64,000 bases of DNA from Anadara kagoshimensis (lineage: Eukaryota > Mollusca > Bivalvia > Arcoida > Arcidae). Under the pieces are notes generated by a model. The model searched no databases, was not told the origin of the DNA, and worked only from the letters and a program-made list of their open reading frames with translations. Location of the stretch: assembly GCA_021292105.1 (NCBI GenBank), contig CM037871.1, positions 51,794,200 to 51,858,199 of the forward strand. The letters are read 5' to 3'. A program made the position numbers and the translations under genes. Below are positions 1-11,625 of this stretch, piece after piece (within the stretch, counting starts at the first letter, position 1; each line of letters opens with the position of its first letter).

Positions 1-82
1 ACGACCGTTTTGTGCTATAACAGTTAACATTGGTATGATATGTAATTTTCATGAATAAATCTGATATAACTTTAATTTGTAG

Positions 83-3000
83 ATGTAACCGCCTTGATCT
101 TTAAGCGACCGTTATCATTCGAGTATAAATCTGGACAGTGGGTCAGAATCGCCTGTCAGACACTTGGGCAGAGAGAATTCCATCCATTTACTTTGACATC
201 CGCGCCACACGAAGAGAACCTAAGTCTCCACATAAGAGCAGTAGGACCCTGGACAACAAATCTCCGACATGCTTATGATCCGAATAATATTGAACCAGGA
301 AATTCTTTACCTTTGGTATGACAATGACAAATTATAAATAACCACATTCCATAGAGATTCTTTGTGCTTTAAATTATTTTTTGTGTACTATCAACATACA
401 TTGTATCTTGCTACAGAGCCCGTCTATATAGACCTTTCGTCTGTTTATAGCAACAGTTTATATGTGTAATATAATTAGATACCCCTCTTTCTGTACCAAT
501 TGACTCCTAACCCTTAGTGTATTTTAAACATTATTCTTGTAAGGTTATCACTTCTAAATTTATTTTGAAAAGGCACTTAAGGTTTTTTACTCTTTGTACA
601 CAAACATTAAATTTGACTGATACATTCACGCCCTTCTATATAAAATGAATCAAAGGCCATTTTTCGTCAGTACGCTGGATGGTCTTTATGTATATTTTAT
701 TATATATATTTTCTGGAAAATTATAAAGAAAATATATTTTAACAACAGTGGGCTATTGTTTTTAGTTAAAATATTTCAGTACCACACTTCTCTGAACAAA
801 AGCAGTTTATTTGAACTAGGCAATTTTTTAATTCTGTAAGGAAGTAAATTTTTATTTTTGACAATGTACTTTGTTTTTCTAGCTGTTGTTAGACGGGCCA
901 TATGGAGAAGGTCATCAGGATTGGTATAGATATCAGGTTGCCATTTTAGTTGGCGGTGGTATAGGTGTGACGCCATTTGCTTCCATTTTGAAAGACATAG
1001 TGCATAAGTCACGCATTGCAGATCTACGTTTTCCCTGTAAAAAGGTATAATACCATCATTCATTTTATTTAACTCTTTCAAATTTAATTAATAAATTACA
1101 ATTTTTGTGGTTCATGTTAGCTTGCATGTTACATGAAAATTGCAAATTTCCAGTAAATTATATAAAGCAGATTTCATTATTTGATATCACTACTAGTATA
1201 TTATTGATTAAAATTATATAAGTTTATCCAAATTTATCTTCGATTTATTTGAAGATCATATTAAAATGCTTCTTTCTTTCTCAATTTTTGATTTCACGCG
1301 CCGGGTTTAGCTAGCAAAACAGGAGGTGTTCACCCTTCTAGAGAACCTGACCGTACTTCTTTCACGGGCAAAAGTTCATATATTTACTTGATGTGCAAAT
1401 TTTAGAAATAACCTAGCTTTTCAATTAGTAATTTGAATATAAAAAAGATGTTTTTGCTGTAGCAGAGATTATAAGAAAATATTGGAACTTTAATGAATAT
1501 TGGTAATATAGAGATCGGCAACATAGAAATATCTGATAAAAAGTAATTATAACGTAGCGAATATTATGCTTTTATTTCGTCAATAGGAATAGTTTGTAGC
1601 AGAATGGTCAATTGAACAGTCCATGTCATTTAAAAAGTATTTTTCCTTTCAATAACCAAGTGAAAATTACAGTCAGTTTCTTTGTCATAATTTCTGTTCA
1701 TGATCAACATTATTTTAATCTCGTATACTTACAAATTTACCAATTATATGTATCTATTTTATTTTTGTAGGTTTACTTTCTATGGGTGACACGTACACAG
1801 AAGCAGTTTGAATGGATGACAGACATTATCCGTGATGTAGAGAGAGTTGATGAGAATAACTTTGTAGATGTCCATATATTCATCACACAGTTCCAGGAAA
1901 AGTTTGATCTTAGGACTACTATGCTGGTAAGAGCGGCAAAATGCAACTAACTCTGAAATACAAAAACAAAAAAACTTACTGTCTCAATTTTATCTGTAAT
2001 ACAAAGATATATTCTTTTATTTCTCAATAACAAAAAAAAGACAAATAATTTCAATTTTTTATAATTCAATTTATAGAACCTTGATGAAAGCACATACAAA
2101 CAACAAAAATAACAGACAACGGTCTGATCAATCCAATTGCTTAAAACAAAGGAAAATTGAATTATAATGGTTTAAGTATCCAGTATGAGTATATGAAATA
2201 TTAGTAATTTCTGTATTTCAAAAAAAAATCTCAGCTACAAGTAAATACTGATAAGAACAAATTGAACTTATTCAAGAAATTTCCATACAATTTGACATTG
2301 GTATTCCTTCTCTATTAAAACTTTTAAGAATGTATTCTTCCGACGAGTCCAAAGTTGTTCACAGTTTAATGCGATCATTAAAATTCATTAAAATATTTCA
2401 ATAGTGTTATATATTTATGAAATTATTTTCAAACAAGATTTCAACGAGAGTGGAACGTTAGAAGAATAATCCTTTTTTTCAAAATTTTATATACATTAAT
2501 AAGCAATTTCTTATATAATATTCCTTAATAATAACTTTTGTATCTATTTTATATAAACAGTATATCTGCGAACGTCACTTCCAAAAGATTGCTGGAAAAA
2601 GCTTGTTCACTGGTCTAAGTGCTACCACTCATTTTGGACGTCCACAGTTTAGAGGAATTCTGGAGTCTATACAAAGCCTTCACCCTGATGTAAGTAATCA
2701 ATAAATTATTTTAATTTAAATTTTAAACATTTTAATACATAACAGATTATGAAAATTGGTACATATATAGTTGTTACGAAATATCCTCTAAACATTGACT
2801 TGGCATATAGATAGATCTAGCTTACCCAACAACACTCCTGATGTGCAAAGCATTACACTATTTAGTTCAATTTATGTATAATGATAAAAACATTTAAAAC
2901 GTTTTTATTTTTTAAAAGACAAAATAAACTGAAGTATGTTGATGTTCTTACAAACGGACACAAATCACACCACTGGGCTTCATTCTACCGTTGTATAAGC

Positions 3001-3247
3001 CTTATTACGGAACTTTCAGTTTTATGTTCGGCAGGTAATTCTGCATTATGCATTTTGCTGCGATAGAATTTTGGTAGTTTTACTTGCTTCAGTTTTCTAT
3101 TTATACATGTTTTTATTTCAGGTCCAAAACATAGGAGTATTCAGCTGTGGACCACCTCCACTTACTAATGGTCTAGATAGAGCTTGTTCTGAAGTCAATA
3201 AATATGAGACCGGAACCACATTCAAACATCACTTTGAAAATTTCTAA
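83..3247 (+). CDS. DUOX: Dual oxidase, C-terminal five exons (5' end outside window)
   Basis: This is the 3' end of a dual oxidase, a membrane NADPH oxidase that passes electrons from cytosolic NADPH through FAD and heme to oxygen and yields H2O2. Coding exons read as 83-315, 883-1044, 1771-1926, 2561-2689 and 3122-3247 (stop TAA 3245-3247), all with AG acceptors and GT donors; every internal junction is phase 0. Visible motifs in order: FAD site [11 protein letters not shown] followed by [10 protein letters not shown] (exon 1); NADPH loops [11 protein letters not shown] and [16 protein letters not shown] (exon 2); [10 protein letters not shown] and [10 protein letters not shown] (exon 3); LFTGL and THFGRPQF (exon 4); [17 protein letters not shown] and the terminal HHFENF (exon 5). 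The end matches DUOX rather than NOX5 as I know these families. The peroxidase-like domain, EF hands and heme-binding helices must lie upstream. No frameshift or stop was seen. Confidence 0.94.
1275..1430 (+). repeat. Dispersed repeat family D, decayed copy in a DUOX intron
   Basis: The intron between the second and third visible DUOX exons holds a worn copy of the family D core (GTTTAGCTAGC, ACAGGAGGTGTTCACCCTTC). It is clearly related to the copies at 5.2, 11.3 and 44.2 kb but has many substitutions. Confidence 0.6.
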
Positions 3248-3258
3248 TCTATATATGT

Positions 3259-3525
3259 TCTATATATGTGGATATTGGACTTGTATTGATCTATATGTGT
3301 GTAAATTAGACTTGCACTGATCTATATATGTGGAAATGAGACTTACACTGGTCTATATATGTGGAGATGAGACTTACACTGGTCTATATATGTGGAAATG
3401 AGACTTACACTGGTCTATATATGTGGAAATGAGACTTACACTGGTCTATATATGTGGAAATGAGACTTACACTGGTCTATATATGTGTAACTTGAACTTC
3501 TATTGATCTATATTTGTGGAAATGT
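3259..3525 (+). repeat. 31-bp minisatellite just after the DUOX stop codon
   Basis: About 8.5 head-to-tail copies of a 31-bp unit (TCTATATATGTGGAAATGAG followed by ACTTACACTGG) start at 3259, 3290, 3321, 3352, 3383, 3414, 3445, 3476 and 3507. The central five copies are nearly identical and the outer ones diverged, as expected when an array grows from its middle. The array begins 12 bases after the stop codon, so it should be transcribed in the DUOX 3' UTR. Confidence 0.93.
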
Positions 3526-5165
3526 TATTTGCATTATTGAAACAACATTACAGAAAACGTTTATTTAATTTCAATAACATTTGGTTTTTATAATCTTATA
3601 TCACAAAAGACACATTGATAAGCTGTAGATCTATGATTAAGCATTTCTTTATTTTTTCATTTACAGGTTACTTATGTAATATAAGAATTCTTTATTCAAA
3701 TTTGAGATGGATTCCTTATAATAATATAATTGTATACTGTTTTCGCGGTGTATAAAATTTTATCTTTTGCAGTCGATTTTTACAACATTTTTTTTATTTA
3801 AAAACAACGAAGAATTTAATTCCTGCTAAATGGTTAGAAGTCTTATCTGTAAAAAGCACAATTATAGCAACCAAAAAGAAGAATATAAGTGGGCAAATAT
3901 TTAGATATTTTATTAGCCAAAAATCTCAGATTTTATTTCTTTGTTTTATAATTTGCTTAGAACTGTAGCACATGTAGATATTGCCTGCAATCAAAATATA
4001 TCGGATGGTATTTATAGAAATGGATTAATATATTTTTGTGTGTATCAATTTTTCGAAACTTTTATGGTGGTGTATCCAATACATTCCTCAACTAAACAAG
4101 GTTTGACCTGTTATATATTTAAAGATAATGAATTTGTTGCTTTATTTTTAGATCGCAATTTATTTGACATTAATTTTTCCAAGGAAAATAATGTAAAAAA
4201 GATTACAGGACATTTGTTACATGAAGTCAACAATCATTGATACACACAAAGATATGTTCGTACATGACAAAAATCCCTCATTCCAATAGTTGTATTTCAG
4301 GATAAAAGTCTTGCAAATGAGTATAGATTTTTATTTAAGTTCTTGTATAGGAAATTAATTTTTGAAAATTATCATTTTTTAAATTCGATTTTGCTGTAAA
4401 AAAGCTTAGAATATACTTTTAACAGTTAGTCTATATATAATTACAAGTTATGCAAATATTGCAATCAAGTTTATATACTCTACTTACAATCTCATGTTTA
4501 GCTGATGCAACAAATAAAACTTGCTTAAATATATTTTTTCAATATTGTCATTTCCGCTATTATTTTGTGTGCTTATTATTGAATTTTTATGCAATAAAGT
4601 ATTCAAAAATTGGTCATTCCATTTTAATGATGCACAAATTGCCTTATCAGTTTTTGGCACATATACATGAAGATGCATAATATATTTTATCCTCTTTTGT
4701 TCTTCTAGTAATTTGTTTATTATTGACAATTTATAAATCTTAAATCGGTATCTATATTAACCGGACAAAAACTTAGTCTGTCCTAATTGTACATTGTAAA
4801 CTGCGAGATTCATGGAAACCACGCATATGAATTATTTTATTGAAACACACTATACCATTAGAAACGCATTGTTACGTCATTTGACGCTGTTTAAAAAGTT
4901 GTTATTTTTTCAATCAAATACATCGACTTGTCACATCAATAAACGATGTATAATGTCGTACCCAATGTAATTAAGGGTAGTTCAAGTGTCATTAATGCGT
5001 ATATACAAATCTGCTTTTTGTTCCAAGAAAATACTAATTATTGAGTAGTTTGTAAAAGATTGAGTTAAGTTAGTCAACTTGTCTTGTTGCCGGCTGATAT
5101 AAATTCAAGATGATTAATGAAATAAACTCGTGTAACATCATATGTTAACCATTTTATAATTTCCA
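3526..5165. other. AT-rich intergenic stretch, probably including DUOX 3' UTR
   Basis: No exon, transposase or recognisable repeat was found. The small open frames here have AT-rich low-complexity translations. AATAAA hexamers occur near 4594 and 5121 and could be DUOX polyadenylation signals, but the sequence does not decide between them. Confidence 0.5.
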
Positions 5166-5169
5166 TTTA

Positions 5170-5640
5170 ATTGCTTAGATTGCAAGCCTAGGCTTATCAG
5201 GACCCTCACAATGTCACCACAGTTGATGTCTCAGTGTCTAGGATTGTCCTGGACATATTTGACCCCCATATTTCCATGTTACTTCCACACAATTTTGATT
5301 ACACGCGTGGCAGGTGTAGTTAGCTAAACAGGAGGTGCTTGCCCTTCCGGAGCATCCGGCTTCACTTCCCTGGTGGAAGTTCACGTGTCTAACCTGGCTT
5401 GTCAGTTCCAAAGTTTTTACTTTGCTTCTGGATTGTGATTCGGACATGGATTAGTATTTTTGTTTTTGATGAGAATGCGTTCACACATGACGGATGCAGC
5501 TAGCATGACTGGAGGTTCTTATACCCCGGAGCACTTAACCTTACTTTCAAGTTTACGTGTTCAATTAAAGTTGACAGTTTTCAAAGTTTTACTTTGCTTT
5601 TGACATTATGTTTGAACAAGTATCGGTATGTTTGTGTGTG
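5170..5640 (+). repeat. Family D retroelement 3' end, two tandem partial copies
   Basis: The first copy (about 5178-5460) starts in the decayed coding end (words GCAAGCCTAGGCTTATCAGG and GTCCTGGACATATTTGAC). It runs through the core GGTGTAGTTAGCTAAACAGG, AGGTGCTTGCCCTTCCGGAG and CACTTCCCTGGTGGAAGTTC to GGACATGGATTAGTAT. A second, more diverged copy lacking the coding part follows directly (about 5462-5640). The copy at 44.1-44.6 kb has the same tandem arrangement. Confidence 0.8.
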
Positions 5641-5988
5641 ATTACTTTTGAAATCACATATATTGTATACATTTGAAATGTTAATGTATCTGTCACAAAT
5701 ATTTAGGGGAAACTAAAGAAGGTTTAATATTCCGCTTGATGAAGGTTAGCCATTTTCTCAGATGGTACTCGGGTTTCTCTCATCATTCGAGAACTGACCA
5801 CCTCGATAGAAATCTTGATTGAGTTTAACACTTTTACTTCACTCCAATATTTTTCAATAATATCGAAATGCAAAGTAGCCAAGAAGCAATGGTGAACTTG
5901 AAACTGCATTTGGATACTTTAGTTTATTTAACTTTTCCCCAAACAATATCTTCTAATTAAACAAAAAAAAGTAATATGTAGTTAATCT

Positions 5989-6154
5989 AAGAATTGAATT
6001 GCGCTTTTTACGTTGTTATCGGGGTGTAACAACGTGAAAATTATCACAAATTGTGTAAAACCGAGTAGCGTAGCGAAGCGGTTTTACGCATAATTTGTGA
6101 GAATTTTCACGTTGTTACACCCCGATAACAACGTAAAAAGTGCAATTGAATTCT
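5989..6154. repeat. Long near-perfect palindrome (foldback element)
   Basis: Two arms of about 70 nt, beginning AGAATTGAATTGCGCTTTTT and ending in its near-complement GCAATTGAATTCT, face each other across a loop of about 15 nt near 6063-6078. The arms contain ACGTTGTTATCGGGGTGTAA and its complement. Part of this arm sequence (GTGTAACAACGTGAA) recurs alone near 7347-7361, so the palindrome may be one end of a longer element. Confidence 0.88.
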
Positions 6155-6159
6155 TATAA

Positions 6160-7695
6160 TTACAAAACCAAAATTTAACATTTTTTAAGCTGACCTACAT
6201 TTCTGAACTGATCAGCTGATTTTCAGAAAATCGACGTTACAAGGCCGAACTGCGTAGTGATACAATAAATGATATCTTTATGAAACGATAAAATATCCGA
6301 TAAAAAAGCTGAAATAGTTTTGAATTTATATCTTTTTATTCATTTTTTAGTTATTTTCAGTCAACGTATAAATTATGTTACATTTAAATTCATTGACAAT
6401 AAGGGATTATATTATGTCTCGCGATCATAAAAACAAACAACACTTTGTACAACGTCATACGTGACGGCCAAACGTTTGTAGGACAGGCGTGTTTACATTT
6501 TGATTTTACCCACAACATAAGAAAAACTGCATTGGTTGAATGAACAGTGTTGTTAAACCCTGAAATCAACTATTGACATGAAATTAATGTTTTCTTGGAT
6601 GAATCAATGTTTTACCACCTATGGAATGGATGCGAGATGAGGGATTCTGTCACCAGTGGTAGCTGTATGGGCTGATCAGGGACATTTGGAGAAGGTAAAC
6701 AAGCGGTACGGGTGAACATTAGACTGGAATATAGTATGATATCAATTTTATAAATTATTATTGGCAGGCCTACCATTATCATCAAGATCCAGTTCAGAAT
6801 CAACCATCTGGCTTATGTACACACTGGCATTGCATTCTTCAAAATATTTGTCCTAATCCCCGGTTATACATTGTCTTGGGGAAATAAAATGTCTTTGCTT
6901 TCAAAAGGATGCTTATGTGGTGAATTTCAAACAAAACACCCCGCACTGAGGTTTGGCATCCGTGAATACCATGGTGCGTGTCATATTGCTTATACTTAGG
7001 CCTATATAGACACATAAAATGCTCGGTGACGAAAATGGCGATTTTGAAAAATATTTCATTAATATATAATCTTAAATGTAAATTATTAAAAATATCGGTG
7101 AAAATTAATCAGAACATGTTTGAATTAAATTTTCAAAATTTGAATTTATAAAAAAAAATCGAAGTATTTTAATTTTTCTGTGTGAAATCGTTCCCCATCT
7201 CCCAGTTTGTTTACAATCTTAAAATGGCTGTTCAGAGATGGGTAATCCCCGAAACAGGCCCAAAGTAGTTCCGGTAGAAAACGTTGTTATTGGAAAATAA
7301 CACCGTGTATTTGCAAGACGACAACCAATGAAAATGCTCTAAATTGTGTAACAACGTGAAGTTTGTAATTATATACATGTACATGTATGCCGTAACTATA
7401 GAAATCGAAAGAAAAAAAAAACCAAATGAAGTGTAACTGAAAAACGTATATATATCAAGATCATATAAACATATGTACAGAACTGTCGACTGTGGACGGG
7501 CACTTTAAATCATGCCAAAAACAATATTCAATGGTGTTGTAGTTGAATTAATTTCGGTATACATTTTTAATAACAATGTTCCTTAAAATTTATAATACAT
7601 ATGATAAAAATCAAAATATGCCTTATTCTTCAATACTAAGAACCAACAATCCATTACATGTAAATCAATTATAAAATCATATATGAAACCACAGT
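6160..7695. other. Intergenic stretch without recognisable gene
   Basis: AT-rich sequence with no supported exon. Near 7264-7365 it contains words also found in the foldback-rich region at 17.3 kb (AGTTCCGG) and an arm word of the 6.0-kb palindrome, suggesting relics of the same repeat class. Confidence 0.4.
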
Positions 7696-7699
7696 TATA

Positions 7700-7930
7700 T
7701 TTTATCGTAGTATGCCACAAATGGCAAAGGTGTTTTACCTCCAAGTCAAGACATTTTATATCAAGATGGACAATACCTGGAGAAAACAATTGCGACCACC
7801 TTTTGGCAAATGTGCTGACAAACTTTCTCATATTAGAATCTGTGCTGAATGGGATTCGAACCTAGACGTGGTAAGAGGCGCTGTGATACGTACAAGCGCT
7901 TGAGACCACTCGGCCACCCAGTCGCTACAA
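7700..7930 (-). repeat. tRNA-derived SINE (family 1), minus strand
   Basis: Read on the minus strand, the head at 7925-7838 resembles a leucine/serine-type tRNA: A-box GGTGGCCGAGTGG and B-box GGTTCGAATCCC, separated by a long variable region. It is followed by a body (GAGAAAGTTTGTCAG, TTTTCTCCAGGTA, CATCTTGATATAA) shared with the copies at 24.64 and 53.43 kb. A normal tRNA 3' acceptor pairing is not evident, so this is a SINE and not a tRNA gene. Confidence 0.8.
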
Positions 7931-7934
7931 CACA

Positions 7935-9008
7935 AGTTATAAGTCGGACAAATAAAAAATATCTTACCTTGATGTTGCAAAATGCATTGTCTTCTACATA
8001 ATGTTACACATTGCAAAACATTAGAGACAAGCAACATCTAGATACATGTATGTTGACAAATACAGTTCCGTATAAGAATATAGATAACAACTGTCATGGG
8101 TTGTTTTTGAATGCAATATTTTAATACAAATTCAAAACAACACATGACAACACAGTAAAAGCGCTTCAGTGCATAACCCTGCTTGTTTTATCTGCAAATA
8201 AAAAGCAGGTTTTCAAACACAAAACGCTTGCTTCTAATTATAGATCGCTTAATCATCGAGTGTTTAAAATAAATCGTTACGTCATACATCGATTTAAGCA
8301 AGGCGTAATGAAAAATGGCTCATATTTAATCCGCCATACCTCTTTTCGTGCTACTTTTATTTTCGTGTAAAGTTGCCAACAGTAACAAACCGCTAAAATA
8401 AAACTTTCGCGAATATTGTTTTGGCATAAAAAATTTCCAATTCTACTGATGACGCTAAAATGAAAGTATCCGAACGAATATCTTGAAATAGCGATTCTCG
8501 AAAAAATTTCTGATTTACAAAATATTCGATAAACTATGTATAGGGCATTTTGGTAATTTTCAGTAAATTCCCGATTCATCGTCATCGTCTGTCAAGTAAG
8601 ACTGGCGTTATAAAGAGGTTTGGCAATTAATAGAAGAAGGCTGACAAAGAAAAACATAGAAGAAATGGATTTTGGACTTAAGTGAGATGGCAAAATTAGA
8701 ATTATGGAGAATATCATAACGAGATTTCACTGTACTTATACAAATCATTGATTTTTTTTATCGTATTGCATATCAAAATTAAAGACGTTTCAGAAAGACG
8801 TTTTAACACGTGTTAGAAAATCGTAGGCAGTAATGGCTGATAACAGATGTAGATATAACACAATATCATGACAAGTATTTAATTTATATCAGAGTCTTGT
8901 TCAATGAATTCATATTTCTTTTGTATTAGTACAAACAATATGATTTAGTGTCGGAAGATCGTCACCTCATAATGGTCTATAATAAAGTTCACGGGATATG
9001 TACAGTAC
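7935..9008. other. Intergenic stretch, nothing recognised
   Basis: No exon-like sequence, repeat core or RNA gene was recognised. A minus-strand open frame of 102 codons at 8277-8585 has no family motif and looks like chance. Confidence 0.4.
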
Positions 9009-9011
9009 ATG

Positions 9012-9150
9012 TATAGGCAAACAACATTGACCTGTCCATTTGACCTTTCATTAGGAATATGTTTGAAATTGATGTTTCCCGCAATGCAGACAAATATCAT
9101 ACTCAGTATTTAAGTTAAAGGTCAAGCGGACAGGTCAATATTGTTTGTTA
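9012..9150. mobile_element. MITE family A, short copy (about 139 bp)
   Basis: Terminal inverted repeats of about 35-40 bp: left end AACATTGACCTGTCC then TTTGACCTTTCATT, right end GGTCAAGCGGACAGGTCAAT then ATTGTTTG. The same ends bound elements at 15522-15848 and 23506-23740. No coding capacity; this is the shortest of the three. Confidence 0.87.
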
Positions 9151-9154
9151 GAGC

Positions 9155-10062
9155 TTCTGTTAACTTTTATATTTCTTTTCTTGTCAAATTGGTAACAACA
9201 TAGTCAGAACTATCTGAGTCTCTAATAAAGGTAAGTTGTTTCGTGGATACATGCTTTAAATGACTTTTTTGGTGATTTTTGTTAATTCTTGTAATTTTTT
9301 GGATCTTATTTGCAAAATCGTAACATGACCGTTCATGAAATAATATAATGTTTTTTTTTATAACAAGAGGCATTTTTTTTTAGAAAACATAGTTCATCTA
9401 CGTTGACATGGGTGAAATCGATTGCGCCATTTTAGCCTCCTTTTGCTCCACAACCTATTTGCGCCAGTATATCATTTCCGCTACCAATTTTTTTTAAACC
9501 CTTAGTCCTTCTGCTCCAATACAGTAGTACCCAACTGCCTCACTTTATTGAGAGTGCGAAGGAGATATGAACAATAATTTTACTTCCCTCCTTCTTTATC
9601 CGGTCTTTCGGACATCATTTCTGTGGCTTTACGTTTGCATGCTACTCGTAAAATTTGACGTTTTAACTTCCCAGTGTTAGTTTCATTATTATTTCATTAG
9701 AGTGGGTACTTGTTTTATTAATATACATCTAATTCTATTATGTGACTATACCGAGTTATTTTCTTTTTGTTTTGTAATTATTTATTTTAAACAGAATATC
9801 TCTAGATCACTACTCACGATATGTATTTGAAACACTTACCTATTAACATTTACTTGTATAACATGGACTTATTTTTTAATACTTTTAACCTTATTGCTTA
9901 TTATCTTGGTTACACCGAGTTGTATTTTTTGCCAGAAATGCAGAAGATATTAATTTTTACTTATATAATATAAAATGATGCAAAACCTAACTTAGTATCA
10001 TTTTTAAACCTTATCACAAAACTTTAGCCCATGTCCCTACCACAAAATTTAAGTAAATAAAA
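9155..10062. other. Intergenic stretch, nothing recognised
   Basis: No coding exon or named repeat was recognised. A cluster of CCT/CTCC words at 9430-9610 has no clear structure. Confidence 0.35.
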
Positions 10063-10065
10063 AAC

Positions 10066-10155
10066 AAACATGCCTGTCCATGTTTCAATCACTATACCAG
10101 CAGCAAAGTATAATCTTTGAAAACTGGCGAATTAAGTGAGGCCGGGTGATCCGCG
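10066..10155 (-). repeat. Family D fragment, minus strand
   Basis: Contains the minus-strand family D words CCAGCAGCAAAGTATAATCT and GTGAGGCCGGGTGATCC. The core GGAGGTGCTTACCC part is missing. Confidence 0.6.
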
Positions 10156-10159
10156 CGTG

Positions 10160-11115
10160 ATTGACAAATAAATGCATATATCTATCAGGAATTAAAACAA
10201 AAAAGATCAAAAGAAGTAATTCGATACAATTTAAACTTTCATTGTAAAATATTTCAGTAATATCGAAGTTTTAGCTTAACCAAAATTGCGGTTTTATAAT
10301 GAAAAAATCTCCATTTTAAGCTATTATTCAAGATTTACAAACAAATGATGGTTGGTTTTCCATTATATTTTCGATCCTTATATATTCTTAAAGATAAAGA
10401 ATTGCAGTTTTATTAACATTTGCAATAAAGTCTTATCAGTTATTATGGTAACAGATCTACATCTAATTTGCATAAATTTTAATATTGTTTCTGAAAGTAT
10501 ATCCTAACTGAATAGTTTTACTTTTGACAATTTACATTGAATAGACAAACAAGAAATGATTATAAGCAATTAAATTATTGTTATAACAAATTTTAGCAAT
10601 ATCCAACTTCTATTACAATTCTTAACTCCGGTATGATTTTTTCAAACTGAATAATATTCATGAATATATTATTGGAATAGCGTAGCTTTTTTCCCCCGTC
10701 ACGATTCTTTTAACTGGTATAGATAAAATTGGTTGATGAAATAAGTTTGTCTTGTTGCCAAGTGAACTAACACATTGGGTAGTGGCTTTTCATTTTTCTG
10801 CCATAGTTCTTTTAATTATATTTGGGATGGTAGAGGAAACGTTTACATAGGGACAAAAAGTATATGACAAGCGAACTGAGAAAATGTACATGTCTAGCAC
10901 CTAGCACTGGTATCAGCCAGACCGTCAGTGATACGTACATAAGCAGTAGATAAGACAATTCAAGCAGGGTCACTCATAGCTAGATAAAACAAGGTGTTCA
11001 GAGAACAATGTTGAACATCAGTGAATTCCATACAAAGTGAAATATGTTTTATTGATAACTGGTTGTAAAATAAGATTTACCAGATCGATTAAAGGGCGGA
11101 AACTCGCGTGCCGAA
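10160..11115. other. Upstream region of the EEP-like gene
   Basis: AT-rich, with no recognisable repeat. Since the coding start of the downstream gene directly follows a splice acceptor at 11620-11621, a 5' untranslated exon and promoter may lie here, but I cannot locate them. Confidence 0.3.
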
Positions 11116-11121
11116 AGTAGC

Positions 11122-11160
11122 ATAATAATAATAATAATAATATAATAATAATAATAATAA
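11122..11160. repeat. (ATA)n microsatellite
   Basis: About 13 ATA/AAT trinucleotides with one interruption. Confidence 0.95.
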
Positions 11161-11215
11161 AGATCAGAAACTGAATAAGGACAATCAGGCTCAACCGTGG
11201 TGGGAGACTTGGTAA

Positions 11216-11405
11216 TCAACAATCAAAAACAAACATACTAATCTATGTCCGAATCACAATCCAGAAGCAAAGTAAAAACTTTGGTACTGACAAGTTAGGT
11301 TAGACACGCGAACTTCCACCAGGGAAGTGAGGCCGGGTGCTCTGGAAGGGTAAGCACCTCCTGTTTAGCTAGCTACACCCGCCACGTGTTAAATCAAAAT
11401 TGTGT
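11216..11405 (-). repeat. Family D retroelement 3' end, minus strand
   Basis: A well-preserved minus-strand copy: ATCACAATCCAGAAGCAAAG, GAACTTCCACCAGGGAAGTG, GGTAAGCACCTCCTGTTTAG, CTACACCCGCCACGTG. The truncation point lies before the coding part. It sits about 220 bp upstream of the EEP-like gene's first coding exon. Confidence 0.85.
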
Positions 11406-11625
11406 GAGATATGTCAATCAAAGATCCTTGTCTTGCATACATTTATAACGAACATATATCATGTGGACGACTGAAGGCGAACGACCAAAAATCTTTGAAG
11501 GTTTAAGACGCCCTTACCAATGTGATAGGACAAAGTGTATTAGTCTCTGTTCACCCCGTTGTCTGAATATGTAATAAAATTAAAATAACATATAAACAGT
11601 ACTGTATTTCTTAACTTTCAGAATA

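Noticed and set aside
3941-4240. 99-codon open frame after DUOX
   Set aside because: AT-rich translation without domain motif, in the likely 3' UTR/intergenic region; expected by chance.
7838-7925. Possible functional tRNA-Leu/Ser on the minus strand
   Set aside because: A and B boxes are present, but the acceptor stem does not pair and a SINE body follows, shared with two other loci.
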